Of a stretch of DNA of 12,135 nt, positions 1 through 7,136 are shown one piece after another. The stretch is from assembly GCA_045612185.1 (NCBI GenBank), contig JAZKYO010000115.1:1-12135 (forward strand), given 5' to 3'. Within the stretch, counting starts at the first letter, position 1. The number at the start of each line of letters is the position of its first letter. This DNA is from RGIG8775 sp045612185. GTDB lineage: Bacteria; Bacillota; Clostridia; Oscillospirales; CAG-272. The position numbers and the translations under genes are program-made. Below the pieces are notes generated by a model. It did not search any database. It saw only the letters and a program-made list of their open reading frames with translations, and had not been told where the DNA came from.

Positions 1-185
1 CGGATAAGTAGGCGCGAAAGAAAAAAGGACCAAAAAAGAAAGACGCCGATTGAGAGTTTCGCTCGTTGCGACGAGCGACAAGGCTTACTCAGCCTTGACT
101 CGAGCCACCTCGCCGGTGGGGGCGCCACGTGGCTGCTGTGCGAACACACCTACAAACTAAAATCTAGCCCTCTATTGATATAAAG
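1..185. other. Non-coding left flank with clustered short hairpins
   Basis: No credible gene is seen here. The stretch holds closely packed inverted repeats: 59-78 (8-bp stem, loop TGCG), 79-97 (7-bp stem, loop TACTC), 105-119 (CCACC/GGTGG, 5-nt loop) and the perfect palindrome GCCACGTGGC at 124-133. It lies beyond the operon terminator. It could be the 3' side of a neighbouring unit, a structured RNA fragment or a repetitive palindromic element. The sequence alone does not decide between these. Confidence 0.5.
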
Positions 186-214
186 AAAAACGCCGTTGTT
201 TAGACGGCGTTTTT
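186..214 (-). terminator. Rho-independent terminator of the BMC operon
   Basis: A perfect 11-bp stem (AAAAACGCCGT / ACGGCGTTTTT) with a 7-nt loop begins three bases past the pduL stop codon. Read on the minus strand it ends in TTTTTCTTTATAT, a good U-tract. The A/T-symmetric arms would let it work in both directions. It marks the 3' end of the operon. Confidence 0.92.
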
Positions 215-216
215 CG

Positions 217-861
217 TTAATTTCTTTTTATAAGCTTGGCTTTGAAGCCGTTGCCCACGCCTGCGGCGTTGGCGTCGTCGGTGTCTATGTGCATCTCGAG
301 ACGGAAATCCTTATGGGCGCGAATCTGCACGTCGTAAAACAGGCTTCTTCTCTCGCCCGAAAGCTCTACGTCGGCATACTCGCCGTCCTTTACGCCGAAT
401 CTCTCGGCTTCCTCAAGGCTCATGTGGATATGTCTGTTAGCGATTATACAGCCCTCGTCAAGGGTAACCACGCCCTTGGGACCGACTATGGTAATGGGCG
501 CTGAGCCCGCTACGTCGCCCGACTCTCTTACGGGGGGCTTTACCTTAAGGGTATAGCTGTCGGTTCTCGATATCTCAACCTGAGATTTCTTTCTCTCGGG
601 GCCAAGCACACGCACGCCCTCAATAGCTTTCATGGAAGGTCCGATAATTGTAAGCTGCTCCTTGCAGGCAAACTGACCGGGCTGTGAAAGGTCCTTTATA
701 GGCGTAAGCTTATAGCCCTTACCGAAAAGGATATCCACGTGCTCTCTCGTAAGGTGGATATGGCGGTTGGAGATACCCACGGGGATATCGCCGCCCTTGC
801 CGCTTATCTCGCCCACGATTTTATCGACTATGGATTTTATTTGCTGCTCGTTAAGTGTCAT
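217..861 (-). CDS. pduL: PduL-type phosphotransacylase (phosphate propanoyltransferase)
   Basis: This 214-residue protein should transfer the acyl group of acyl-CoA to phosphate, regenerating CoA inside the compartment and giving acyl-phosphate for the kinase. The family's metal-site motifs are complete: VGISNRHIHL (28-37, H34 and H36), ANRHIHMS (141-148, H144 and H146) and EMHIDTDDANA (189-199, H191). Residues 1-20 (MTLNEQQIKSIVDKIVGEIS) form an amphipathic helix followed by a Gly-rich linker, typical of an encapsulation peptide, so a lumenal location is inferred. The start follows GAGGTGAATTATG and lies 8 nt after the pduP stop. It is the last gene of the operon. The family is clear; whether the natural substrate is lactyl-, propionyl- or acetyl-CoA is not visible. 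Confidence 0.96.
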   Translation of the reverse strand: MTLNEQQIKSIVDKIVGEISGKGGDIPVGISNRHIHLTREHVDILFGKGYKLTPIKDLSQPGQFACKEQLTIIGPSMKAIEGVRVLGPERKKSQVEISRTDSYTLKVKPPVRESGDVAGSAPITIVGPKGVVTLDEGCIIANRHIHMSLEEAERFGVKDGEYADVELSGERRSLFYDVQIRAHKDFRLEMHIDTDDANAAGVGNGFKAKLIKRN

Positions 862-869
862 AATTCACC

Positions 870-2309
870 TCAGATTATGCGGAAGCTGTCCGCCATTACG
901 CATCTGCGTTTTCTTGTGAAGGAGCGAGCCGAAGTAATTCCCTCTCCCGTAGGACCTGCGATAGTAAACGTGGTGTGACCCTCGCCGCCAAAGCCTATGC
1001 CTGCGTAGGAGGGCGCATTCTTTACGAAAATCGTAGTCTCAACCGCGCTTGCGAATCTTGAAAGATTGTCTATATTCTTGGAGTGCATATGAGCGGTATG
1101 TCTGTTGCCATGCTCCGCCTTTACAGCGAGGTCGATAGCCTCATTGATGTCGCTTACTCTTACGATAGGAAGAATAGGCATCATAAGCTCCTCCTGAACG
1201 AAATCGTGGTTAAAGTCGGTCTCGCAGATGATGCAACGCACCTCATCGCCCACCTTTACGCCTATCTTTTCAAGAAGAACCTTTGCGTCTCTGCCCACGC
1301 AGTCACGGCTGACGGTCTTGGTAGTCTTGCCCGCCTTGTTGGTCTTTTCAACAAGCACGATGGTAGCAAGCTTGTCCGCCTGAGCCTTGGTTATAAGGTA
1401 CGCGCCGTTCTTTTTCATTGCCGCAATAAGCTCGTCGGCGATGTTGCGGAAGGCGAAAACCTCTTTTTCCGCTATACAGGGAAGGTTGTTATCAAAGGTA
1501 CATCCGTCGATAATATCCTTGCCCGCCTTTGCGATATCAGCGGTATCGTCAACGATAACGGGGGGATTGCCCGCGCCCGCACCAATTGCCTTTTTGCCCG
1601 AAGAAAGCACTGCTTTTACAACACCGGGGCCGCCCGTGCAAACGAGAAGTCTGATTTTGGGGTGAGACTGCATAATTGCCGCGCTGTCAAGGGTGGGCTT
1701 ATCCATAGAGCAAACGAGAACCTTAGGTCCGCCTGCCGCCGCCGAAGCTCTGTTTACAAGGTCAACCGCATAGTTGGATACGCAAATCGCACCGGGGTGG
1801 GGGTTAAACACAACGCCGTTGCCCGCCGCAATCATTCCTATGGAGTTACAAATAACCGTCTCGGAGGGGTTTGTGCTGGGGGTTATTGCGCCCACAACAC
1901 CGAAGGGCGCCATTTCGGTAAGCGTAAGACCGCTATCGCCCGTCTTTGCCTCAGCAACGATATCCTCTGTGCCGGGAGTTTTGTCGGCAACGAGAATGTG
2001 CTTGAGTCTCTTATGCTCAACTCTGCCCATTTTGGTCTCGGCAACACCCATTTTAGCCATTATGGGCGCTTCCTCACGGGTGAGTCTTCTTATCTCTGTG
2101 ATTATCTTTTCTCTCTGCTCAACAGTCATAGCGCGCACCGCCTTGTAGCCCTGCTCAGCCGCGTCAATTGCCTCGTTCATATCGGAATAGACACCGATAA
2201 GCTTTCTTCCCCCGTAGGTGGTGGAGGTATATTCAGCGGCATCACTCGCCATGCTGCTTACTATGTTTTCAACTATTTTTCTGATTTCAGCTTCGCTGAT
2301 GTTTGCCAT
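870..2309 (-). CDS. pduP: CoA-acylating aldehyde dehydrogenase, PduP/EutE type
   Basis: This 479-residue protein should oxidise an aldehyde with NAD+ and CoA to acyl-CoA and NADH. It has the family's usual length plus an N-terminal tag. Visible hallmarks are TPSTNPSE (143-150) and the catalytic cysteine C278 in FDNNLPCIAEKE, matching the DNNLPC-type active site of PduP/EutE. Residues 1-20 (MANISEAEIRKIVENIVSSM) are an amphipathic encapsulation peptide with a Ser/Ala/Thr-rich linker. Its ribosome site is AAGAGGTAAAATAAAATG. It sits between ackA and pduL, the acyl-CoA to acid-plus-ATP branch. With an upstream sugar-phosphate aldolase the likely substrate is lactaldehyde, giving lactyl-CoA (inference). 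Propionaldehyde, acetaldehyde or glycolaldehyde remain possible. Confidence 0.96.
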   Translation of the reverse strand: MANISEAEIRKIVENIVSSMASDAAEYTSTTYGGRKLIGVYSDMNEAIDAAEQGYKAVRAMTVEQREKIITEIRRLTREEAPIMAKMGVAETKMGRVEHKRLKHILVADKTPGTEDIVAEAKTGDSGLTLTEMAPFGVVGAITPSTNPSETVICNSIGMIAAGNGVVFNPHPGAICVSNYAVDLVNRASAAAGGPKVLVCSMDKPTLDSAAIMQSHPKIRLLVCTGGPGVVKAVLSSGKKAIGAGAGNPPVIVDDTADIAKAGKDIIDGCTFDNNLPCIAEKEVFAFRNIADELIAAMKKNGAYLITKAQADKLATIVLVEKTNKAGKTTKTVSRDCVGRDAKVLLEKIGVKVGDEVRCIICETDFNHDFVQEELMMPILPIVRVSDINEAIDLAVKAEHGNRHTAHMHSKNIDNLSRFASAVETTIFVKNAPSYAGIGFGGEGHTTFTIAGPTGEGITSARSFTRKRRCVMADSFRII

Positions 2310-2322
2310 TTTATTTTACCTC

Positions 2323-3522
2323 TTATTCGTTAGCAATCTTTTCCGTGTCGAGAGCAATCATGTACTCCTCATCGGTGGGAATTATCCAAATCTGAACTCT
2401 TGAGTTCTCTGCGCTGATGTTCTGCTTCTCTCCGCGGATAAAGTTTTGGTTCTTTTCCTTGTCTATCTCTATGCCAAGATAGGAAAGTCCGTCGCAGACC
2501 CACTCACGTATCTTGCTGTCGTTTTCACCTATTCCCGCAGTGAACACGAGGGCGTCAAGTCCGTTAAGCTCGGCGGTGTAAGCGCCGATGTGCTTCTTTA
2601 TGGAGTTTGCCAGCATCTTCATAGCAAGCTCAGCTCTCTTGTTGCCCGCTTCGGCTGCCTCCCAGATATTACGGCAGTCGTTGGAAATGCCCGAAATACC
2701 GAGAAGTCCGCTCTTTTTATTAAGAATGGCTTCCATCTCCTCAGGAGTGTAGCCCTTGGTTTTCATAAGATAGGTAACTACCGTGGGGTCAATGCTACCC
2801 GAGCGAGTTCCCATTACTATTCCCTCTTGGGGAGTGAAGCCCATTGAGGTGTCGATTGCCACGCCGCCGTCAACCGCCGTAACAGACGAGCCGTTGCCTA
2901 AGTGGCAGGTGATTATCTTAAGGTCCTTTATGTCCTTGCCGAGAGTCTTTGCAAGCTCGGCGCTTACGTATCTGTGAGAAGTTCCGTGGAAGCCGTAGCG
3001 GCGCACGCTAAGCTCCTCGTAAAACTCGTAAGGAATGGGGTAAACGTATCTGAAATCCTCGATGTCGGAATAAAAGGACGTATCAAAAACCGCAACCTGA
3101 GGCACGGTGGGCATAAGCCCGAGGCACGCCTTCATACCCGCGATGGCGGGAGGTCCGTGAAGGGGGTTAATAGGCACGATGGTCTCAAGGTACTTGATAA
3201 CCGCCTCGGTAATTCTGGAGGACTTTTTAAGCTGCTCGCCGCCGTGAGCAACTCTGTGACCGACCGCATCGATTTCCTCGATAGAGCCAATTACGCCGTA
3301 CTCCTTTGAGCAAAGGAGGTCAAGGACTCTACCAAGAGCAACGCTGTGGTCTGTAAGGTTTGTTTCCTCGTAGTATTTGTCGGCATCCGGTCTCTTATGA
3401 GTTACCGTACCGCCGTCTCCGATTCGCTCACAAAGACCCTTTGCAAGTACCTCCGAGGTAGTCATATCAAAAAGCTGGTATTTAAGCGAGGAGCTTCCCG
3501 CGTTCAAAACAAGAATTTTCAT
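2323..3522 (-). CDS. ackA: Acetate/short-chain acyl kinase
   Basis: This full-length 399-residue kinase of the ASKHA fold converts acyl-phosphate and ADP to acid and ATP, the energy-yielding last step of the pathway. Motifs: NAGSSSLKYQLFD (7-19), GHRVAHGGE (88-96), RRYGFHGTSH (174-183, H180), HLGNGSS (207-213) and GTRSGSIDP (238-246). It has no encapsulation peptide, so it probably works in the cytosol on acyl-phosphate made by PduL. The start follows GAAAGGACAATATTATG. The loop after the catalytic Asp reads FDTSFYSDI (146-154), whereas typical acetate kinases have FDTAFHQTM. This may change acyl-chain preference (inference). It is separated from deoR by 115 nt holding a palindromic repeat, so its expression may be partly uncoupled from the genes before it. 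Confidence 0.96.
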   Translation of the reverse strand: MKILVLNAGSSSLKYQLFDMTTSEVLAKGLCERIGDGGTVTHKRPDADKYYEETNLTDHSVALGRVLDLLCSKEYGVIGSIEEIDAVGHRVAHGGEQLKKSSRITEAVIKYLETIVPINPLHGPPAIAGMKACLGLMPTVPQVAVFDTSFYSDIEDFRYVYPIPYEFYEELSVRRYGFHGTSHRYVSAELAKTLGKDIKDLKIITCHLGNGSSVTAVDGGVAIDTSMGFTPQEGIVMGTRSGSIDPTVVTYLMKTKGYTPEEMEAILNKKSGLLGISGISNDCRNIWEAAEAGNKRAELAMKMLANSIKKHIGAYTAELNGLDALVFTAGIGENDSKIREWVCDGLSYLGIEIDKEKNQNFIRGEKQNISAENSRVQIWIIPTDEEYMIALDTEKIANE

Positions 3523-3575
3523 AATATTGTCCTTTCTGTTGTTAGTATCTTAAAGCCTGCGGAGAACGGAAGCGC

Positions 3576-3616
3576 GATTTGTTCCTTTTTGAAAAAATGA
3601 ACCGCAAAACTTTTCT
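3576..3616 (+). repeat. 41-nt intergenic palindromic repeat, copy 1
   Basis: The sequence matches 12004-12044 at 39 of 41 positions in the same orientation. Its core, GTTCCTTTTTGAAAAAA, can fold on itself, with one mismatch in this copy. It lies between deoR and ackA and could act as a weak terminator or attenuator, or be a dispersed intergenic element. Confidence 0.75.
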
Positions 3617-3637
3617 CGAGGGGTGCTGTGCTAACAT

Positions 3638-4396
3638 TTAATAGTACAGCTCAATTCCCTTTTCCTCAAAGAGGCGTTTCCACTTTTCGTCGGGCTCAAG
3701 GTCTGTAACTACTATATCAATGTCCTCAAGCTCGCCAAGGCGAACAAAAGATATTTTGTTGAACTTGGTATGGTCAACCGCGAGAATCACCTTTTTAGCC
3801 GACCTGATAAACGCCTTTTTAAGCATGGCGTAAGTCTCTCTGCCGTCGGTCATTCCCTTTTCCATATCAAAGCCCTTGCAGGAGAATACCGCATAGTCAG
3901 CGTAATATTTCTCAACCACTTCCTCAGCCGCCGCCCCAAAGAAGGACATAGACTCGCCTCGGTAAGTTCCGCCCGTTGAAACTATATTCCAATCGTGTCC
4001 CTGTGGCAGGTCAAGCAGTATCTCCACAGAGTTTGTAACAAGCGTAAGATTATGCTTTGAAACTATGCTCTTAACGGTGAACAGCGCGGTGGAGCTTGCG
4101 TCAAGCAACAGGCTGTCGCCGTCCGAAATAAGCGAACCGATTATTTCGGCTATATACTTTTTGCCGTTTACGTTAGTCTGCTTTCTTACGGTGTAAGGAA
4201 GCTCGCTGGTCATGTTGTCGTTACGCACCGCGCCGCCGTAGGTCTTTTTGGCGTAGCCGTCCGACTCCAGCTTTTCGAGGTCTCGGCGGATGGTCTCCTC
4301 GGTAACCTCGTATTTCTCGGCAAGCTCGCTTACTACAACCCTGCCTTCCATCATCAGCTTTTGGAGAATTTCTCCTCTTCTTTCTATCGGCAACAT
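3638..4396 (-). CDS. DeoR-family transcriptional regulator
   Basis: This 252-residue regulator has an N-terminal winged helix-turn-helix (about residues 5-57, recognition region VTEETIRRDLEKLE at 31-44, wing DGYAKKTYGGAV). A C-terminal DeoR sensor domain of ISOCOT-like fold follows, with GDSLLLDASST (93-103), TNS (121-123) and STGG (140-143) lining the expected phosphosugar pocket. DeoR proteins usually repress sugar catabolism and are relieved by a phosphorylated intermediate. Here a ketose-1-phosphate, the aldolase substrate, is the natural candidate (inference). The gene starts 3 nt after the BMC-T stop with only a poor ribosome site (GTAAGCTATG), so low, coupled translation is likely. It is inside the operon, so autoregulation is expected. 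Confidence 0.93.
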   Translation of the reverse strand: MLPIERRGEILQKLMMEGRVVVSELAEKYEVTEETIRRDLEKLESDGYAKKTYGGAVRNDNMTSELPYTVRKQTNVNGKKYIAEIIGSLISDGDSLLLDASSTALFTVKSIVSKHNLTLVTNSVEILLDLPQGHDWNIVSTGGTYRGESMSFFGAAAEEVVEKYYADYAVFSCKGFDMEKGMTDGRETYAMLKKAFIRSAKKVILAVDHTKFNKISFVRLGELEDIDIVVTDLEPDEKWKRLFEEKGIELYY

Positions 4397-4399
4397 AGC

Positions 4400-4951
4400 T
4401 TACATTATTGAAGCCCAAAGGCTTTTGTCGGGGTTGGGAATAACCGAGCTGTCAAGGAACAGGCCCTCTTCGCCAACCTTGTTCTTTGCGGCTTCAATAG
4501 CCGCGCTTACTGCCGCCACGCTACCCGTAAGGAGCATAAACGACTTGCCGCACATTCCTCTTGCTATGCGAAGCTCTATAAGGCTGACCTCAGCCGTTTT
4601 TGCCGCAACATCTGCCGCCACTATTATGGCGGGAGCCGAGAAGGTCTCAAGCACTCCAAGCGACTGCGCATTCTCAACGTTAGCGCCGCCGTATATGGCG
4701 GGGAAAATATCCTCGTGGGGGTTACCAAGCACGAAGGAGTCGGTCAGCTTGTCGCCAAGCTGGATCTTTGCCGCGTCCACCGATGCCTTGACCGCCGAAA
4801 GCTCGCCGCCTATAAGGGTAATATACTTACCCGGACAGACCACCGAGGACTGGAGTATCTCCACCCCCGCGGTCTTTACCATAAGGTCAGCCGCGGTTAT
4901 GCCCGCCGACACCGTCTGGTACTCGACCATTCCGATTGCTTTATTTATCAT
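4400..4951 (-). CDS. pduT: Tandem-domain shell protein BMC-T, PduT type
   Basis: This 183-residue protein has two BMC domains (about 3-92 and 96-183) that would form a trimer with hexagonal outline in the shell facet. It aligns along its length with PduT: AIGMVE at 5-10, VCPGKYITLIGG at 38-49, SLGVLETFSAPA at 97-108 and SVIPNPDKSLW near the end. C39 corresponds to Cys38 of PduT, which in the known protein binds a [4Fe-4S] cluster at the trimer pore. Here C134 (RGMCGKSF) places an additional cysteine in the second domain's equivalent loop. It follows pduS, as expected for an electron-transfer pair across the shell. The start follows AAGGACGG. The family is certain; the cluster is inferred from the cysteine. 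Confidence 0.95.
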   Translation of the reverse strand: MINKAIGMVEYQTVSAGITAADLMVKTAGVEILQSSVVCPGKYITLIGGELSAVKASVDAAKIQLGDKLTDSFVLGNPHEDIFPAIYGGANVENAQSLGVLETFSAPAIIVAADVAAKTAEVSLIELRIARGMCGKSFMLLTGSVAAVSAAIEAAKNKVGEEGLFLDSSVIPNPDKSLWASIM

Positions 4952-4970
4952 TCTTTATAACCGTCCTTAA

Positions 4971-6299
4971 TCATTTCTCTATGACAACGAATCCGTCAGC
5001 GACCTCTGTCACTCTGCCCTCAAGGGGTGCGTGCAACGCCACGCCAAGCTTGCCGTCCGCATAAGCGCCCACAAGCTGACCCACAGCTACCGCGTCTCCC
5101 TTTTTGACTGCCGCCGCCGCGGGAACGCCGATGCCCTGAGCCAAAGGAAGCTTTACGCTGTTTGGCACTATTTCCACGTCCACCAGGGGCGCGGGAACGT
5201 CATATTTTTTAAGTCCCATGCGTGAAACCAGTCTTGACATAGGAACTTGTCTGTACTCAATATCACTGTTTACCGCCTTGCCCTCAACACCCTTGGGAGG
5301 ATTAACCCCGTTTTTGCGGAGCTGACTTTTTATCTCGTCTATTATTGAGCGAGGGCTAAGACCCTGACCGCAGGAGAACATCTCGCAAAGTCCGCAGGAC
5401 GAGCAGGAGAAAGTTCCCATAAACGCTGCCGAGTCGGTAGAAACGCCGCTTGCCACCGCCTGCATTACCTTATGAGGCTCAATGGGCTGACCCAGCAGAT
5501 TTCTTGAACAGAGATCAGTGCACATTCTGCACTGACAGCACGCCGCCATAGCGCGTTTTGCACTAATTGTAATAGGTGTAAGTCTTTTTTGAACTATGTA
5601 CGCATTTTTAGGCATAACTAACACCGCGTTTGAGGTTTTTGTCACAACGTCGCTGTCCGCCCCAATTCTTCCCGTCATAGGGCCGCCCGAAATAATAACG
5701 TAATCCTCGCAGGTAGCGCCACCCGCAAGCCTTACAAGCTCTCCGTAGGTAATTCCAAGCGGAACGCAAAGGGTGCAGGGGGTTTTGACCTCGCCCGCCA
5801 CCATAATAAACTTGTGCGTTACGGGCTTACCGTCCTTCCACGCGCGGTAGAAGTTGTAGACCGTCTCCACGTTAAAGACCACGCAACCCACGCTTGCCGG
5901 GAGCGCACCGGGCTTTATAACTCTGCCCGTGGTCTCATAGACCGCCACCACCTCGTCACCCGCGGGGTAAATTTCGGGAAGGTAGGAAATCTTTACTTTT
6001 TTATATTTACCCAAAAGTGCGCCCACTGCCTCCGCCGCCTCTTTGTAAGCGGGTTTAAGCGCCACTATGGCGCGGGAAGCTCCAAGGCTGTCGGCTATTT
6101 CCGAAAGCGCCGAGAGAATCTCGTCGGCATAACGCGCCAACACCTGTCGGTGAACCTTGAAAAGCGGCTCGCACTCGGCACAGTTGAGTATAACGGTGTC
6201 CGCGGCTGAGAAAAGCTTGGCGTAAGTGGGAAATCCCGCACCGCCTGCGCCCACAATGCCTGCGTCACGCATTATTTTTGTGAGTTTAGTTAATTCCAT
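4971..6299 (-). CDS. pduS: PduS-type flavin and Fe-S electron-transfer protein (RnfC-like)
   Basis: This 442-residue protein has an RnfC/Nqo1-like N-terminal half with the GAGGAGFPTYAK loop (17-28) and NCAECEP (39-45), expected to bind FMN and NADH. Two ferredoxin-type [4Fe-4S] motifs follow (C254-x2-C257-x2-C260-x3-C264 and C299-x2-C302-x2-C305-x4-C310), then a C-terminal barrel-sandwich-like segment (about 375-442). In B12 propanediol compartments PduS reduces cobalamin and contacts PduT. No B12 enzyme is encoded here, so a role in moving electrons from NADH through the shell is more likely (inference). The start follows AAAGGAATTAAAAATG. It is 19 nt before the BMC-T start and 21 nt after eutN. 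No encapsulation peptide is visible. Confidence 0.94.
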   Translation of the reverse strand: MELTKLTKIMRDAGIVGAGGAGFPTYAKLFSAADTVILNCAECEPLFKVHRQVLARYADEILSALSEIADSLGASRAIVALKPAYKEAAEAVGALLGKYKKVKISYLPEIYPAGDEVVAVYETTGRVIKPGALPASVGCVVFNVETVYNFYRAWKDGKPVTHKFIMVAGEVKTPCTLCVPLGITYGELVRLAGGATCEDYVIISGGPMTGRIGADSDVVTKTSNAVLVMPKNAYIVQKRLTPITISAKRAMAACCQCRMCTDLCSRNLLGQPIEPHKVMQAVASGVSTDSAAFMGTFSCSSCGLCEMFSCGQGLSPRSIIDEIKSQLRKNGVNPPKGVEGKAVNSDIEYRQVPMSRLVSRMGLKKYDVPAPLVDVEIVPNSVKLPLAQGIGVPAAAAVKKGDAVAVGQLVGAYADGKLGVALHAPLEGRVTEVADGFVVIEK

Positions 6300-6320
6300 T
6301 TTTAATTCCTTTTAAAAAGC

Positions 6321-6572
6321 TTATATCTCGTCCACTATTCCGACGATTGCCGCGTCAACGGGAGCGGAATCAAGTCCGCAGCCTATTCTCGCCGCACTTC
6401 CCTCGGCAACAAGCACCGTCTCGCCAATGCCGGCGCCCACGTTATCAATAGCCACAAGCTCACCCTTTGCCTCCATATTTTCAAGGGGGCGTACAACAAG
6501 CAGCTTCTGTCCTACAAGCTTATCGTTCTTTCTTGTGGAAACGATAGACCCAACTACTTTTCCGATAATCAT
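6321..6572 (-). CDS. eutN: Pentameric shell vertex protein BMC-P (EutN/CcmL family)
   Basis: This 83-residue protein is of normal length for BMC-P proteins, which form pentamers that cap the shell vertices. Family features: MIIGKVVGSIVSTRKNDKLV at the start, GQKLLVVRPL, DNVGAGIGETVLVAEGSAAR and a terminal DAAIVGIVDEI. The frame is open 31 codons further upstream, to 6665. The start at 6572 is preferred because family homology begins exactly there and AGGAAAGGA precedes it at the right distance. The extra upstream codons would run into a hairpin. It is the only BMC-P in the window and so would supply all vertices. It follows a 208-nt gap after the main BMC-H cluster. Confidence 0.95.
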   Translation of the reverse strand: MIIGKVVGSIVSTRKNDKLVGQKLLVVRPLENMEAKGELVAIDNVGAGIGETVLVAEGSAARIGCGLDSAPVDAAIVGIVDEI

Positions 6573-6582
6573 TTTCAAAAAT

Positions 6583-6590
6583 TCCTTTCC
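6583..6590 (-). promoter_or_regulatory. Ribosome binding site that sets the eutN start
   Basis: GGAAAGGA on the minus strand lies about 10 nt before the ATG at 6572. It favours the 83-residue product over the 114-residue reading that begins at 6665. Confidence 0.8.
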
Positions 6591-6594
6591 TGAT

Positions 6595-6623
6595 ATTTTC
6601 AAGAACCTTGTGCCAAGCGTCAA
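6595..6623 (-). promoter_or_regulatory. Possible weak internal promoter before eutN
   Basis: TTGACG (6618-6623) and GAAAAT (6595-6600) are 17 nt apart, 5/6 and 4/6 matches to the sigma-A boxes. The leader would be only about 15-20 nt. Placed just after a terminator-like hairpin, it could restart transcription for eutN-pduS-pduT-deoR. The -10 box is poor. Confidence 0.3.
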
Positions 6624-6659
6624 CGGGTTGATACCTCGCACAAAGACCTTTTGTTTTAC

Positions 6660-6704
6660 TGTCATAATAAAGACGGCGGTCTTAAGCCGCCGTCTTTATG
6701 ACAG
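6660..6704 (-). terminator. Terminator- or attenuator-like hairpin between BMC-H cluster and eutN
   Basis: An uninterrupted 11-bp stem (AAAGACGGCGG at 6669-6679, CCGCCGTCTTT at 6687-6697) with a 7-nt loop is extended past a 3-nt bulge by TGTCAT/ATGACA. On the minus strand it is followed by only a short T-rich run (TCTTTATTAT), so read-through is likely. It may reduce transcription of eutN and later genes relative to the shell hexamers, or protect the 3' end of the shell mRNA. Confidence 0.6.
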
Positions 6705-6743
6705 CGACGGATATGTTAGCATTTACAAAAATCCGTGAATTTT

Positions 6744-6780
6744 GCGCCGCAAGGCGCGTTTGCCCCCACCGGCAAGGTGG
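6744..6780. repeat. Two adjacent small hairpins after the last pduA-type gene
   Basis: GCGCC-GCAA-GGCGC (6744-6757) and CCACC-GGCAA-GGTGG (6766-6780) lie directly past the BMC-H stop. The second, read on the minus strand over 6762-6780, matches 18 of 19 bases with 105-123 on the plus strand. They may stabilise the 3' end of the shell-protein message or be copies of a dispersed palindrome. Confidence 0.55.
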
Positions 6781-7059
6781 TTACTTAAGTGCGGGGAGAA
6801 TCTTCTCAACGTCAGCGTGAGGTCTGGGAATTACGTGTACAGCGATGATTTCGCCAAGCTTGGAAGCAGCTGCGCTTCCTGCCTCGGTTGCAGCCTTTAC
6901 AGCTCCAACGTCGCCACGTATCATAACAGATACGAGTCCCGAACCAATCTTCTCTGTGCCGATAAGAGTTACGTTTGCAGCCTTAACCATTGCGTCTGCC
7001 GCCTCGATTGCCGCTACAAGTCCTCTGGTCTCGACCATACCAAGTGCTTCAAGTGCCAT
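6781..7059 (-). CDS. pduA: Hexameric shell protein BMC-H, PduA type (copy A)
   Basis: This 92-residue single-domain shell protein closely resembles PduA. It has ALGMVETRGLVAAIEAADAM (2-21 onward), the hexamer-edge lysine K26, pore loop EKIGSGL (36-42, S40 lining the pore), VMIRGDVGAVKAATEAG and the edge motif RPHADVEKILP (79-89). Hexamers tile the facets, and the Ser-lined pore in PduA passes polar small molecules such as 1,2-propanediol, which fits a lactaldehyde/propanediol pathway. It differs from copy B at five residues (I47, A63, I71, I72, A90). The strong ribosome site ACGGAGGTAAT indicates high expression. It is the last of five consecutive BMC-H genes. Confidence 0.97.
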   Translation of the reverse strand: MALEALGMVETRGLVAAIEAADAMVKAANVTLIGTEKIGSGLVSVMIRGDVGAVKAATEAGSAAASKLGEIIAVHVIPRPHADVEKILPALK

Positions 7060-7105
7060 TTTTATTACCTCCGTATGTATTTTTTATTTATTAAGATTTT
7101 TAGAG

Positions 7106-7124
7106 GCTTCCCTTTTGGGGGAAG
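7106..7124. repeat. Hairpin between two pduA-type genes
   Basis: GCTTCCC (7106-7112) faces GGGAAG (7119-7124) across a short loop, a 6-bp G/C-rich stem in the 77-nt gap between BMC-H copies B and A. No strong U-tract follows. An RNA-processing or stabilising role is possible. Confidence 0.45.
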
Positions 7125-7136
7125 GCTGTATTTATC

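Noticed and set aside
59..133. Hairpin run as a CRISPR array or tRNA
   Set aside because: There are no regularly spaced identical repeats, no cloverleaf and no T-loop or anticodon pattern.
1083..2333. Long plus-strand open frame (416 codons) opposite pduP
   Set aside because: It is antisense to a clear aldehyde dehydrogenase, has no recognisable domain and arises from the codon bias of the real gene.
6573..6665. N-terminal extension of eutN to 114 residues
   Set aside because: Homology and a good ribosome site begin at 6572. The extension covers a hairpin edge and a possible promoter.
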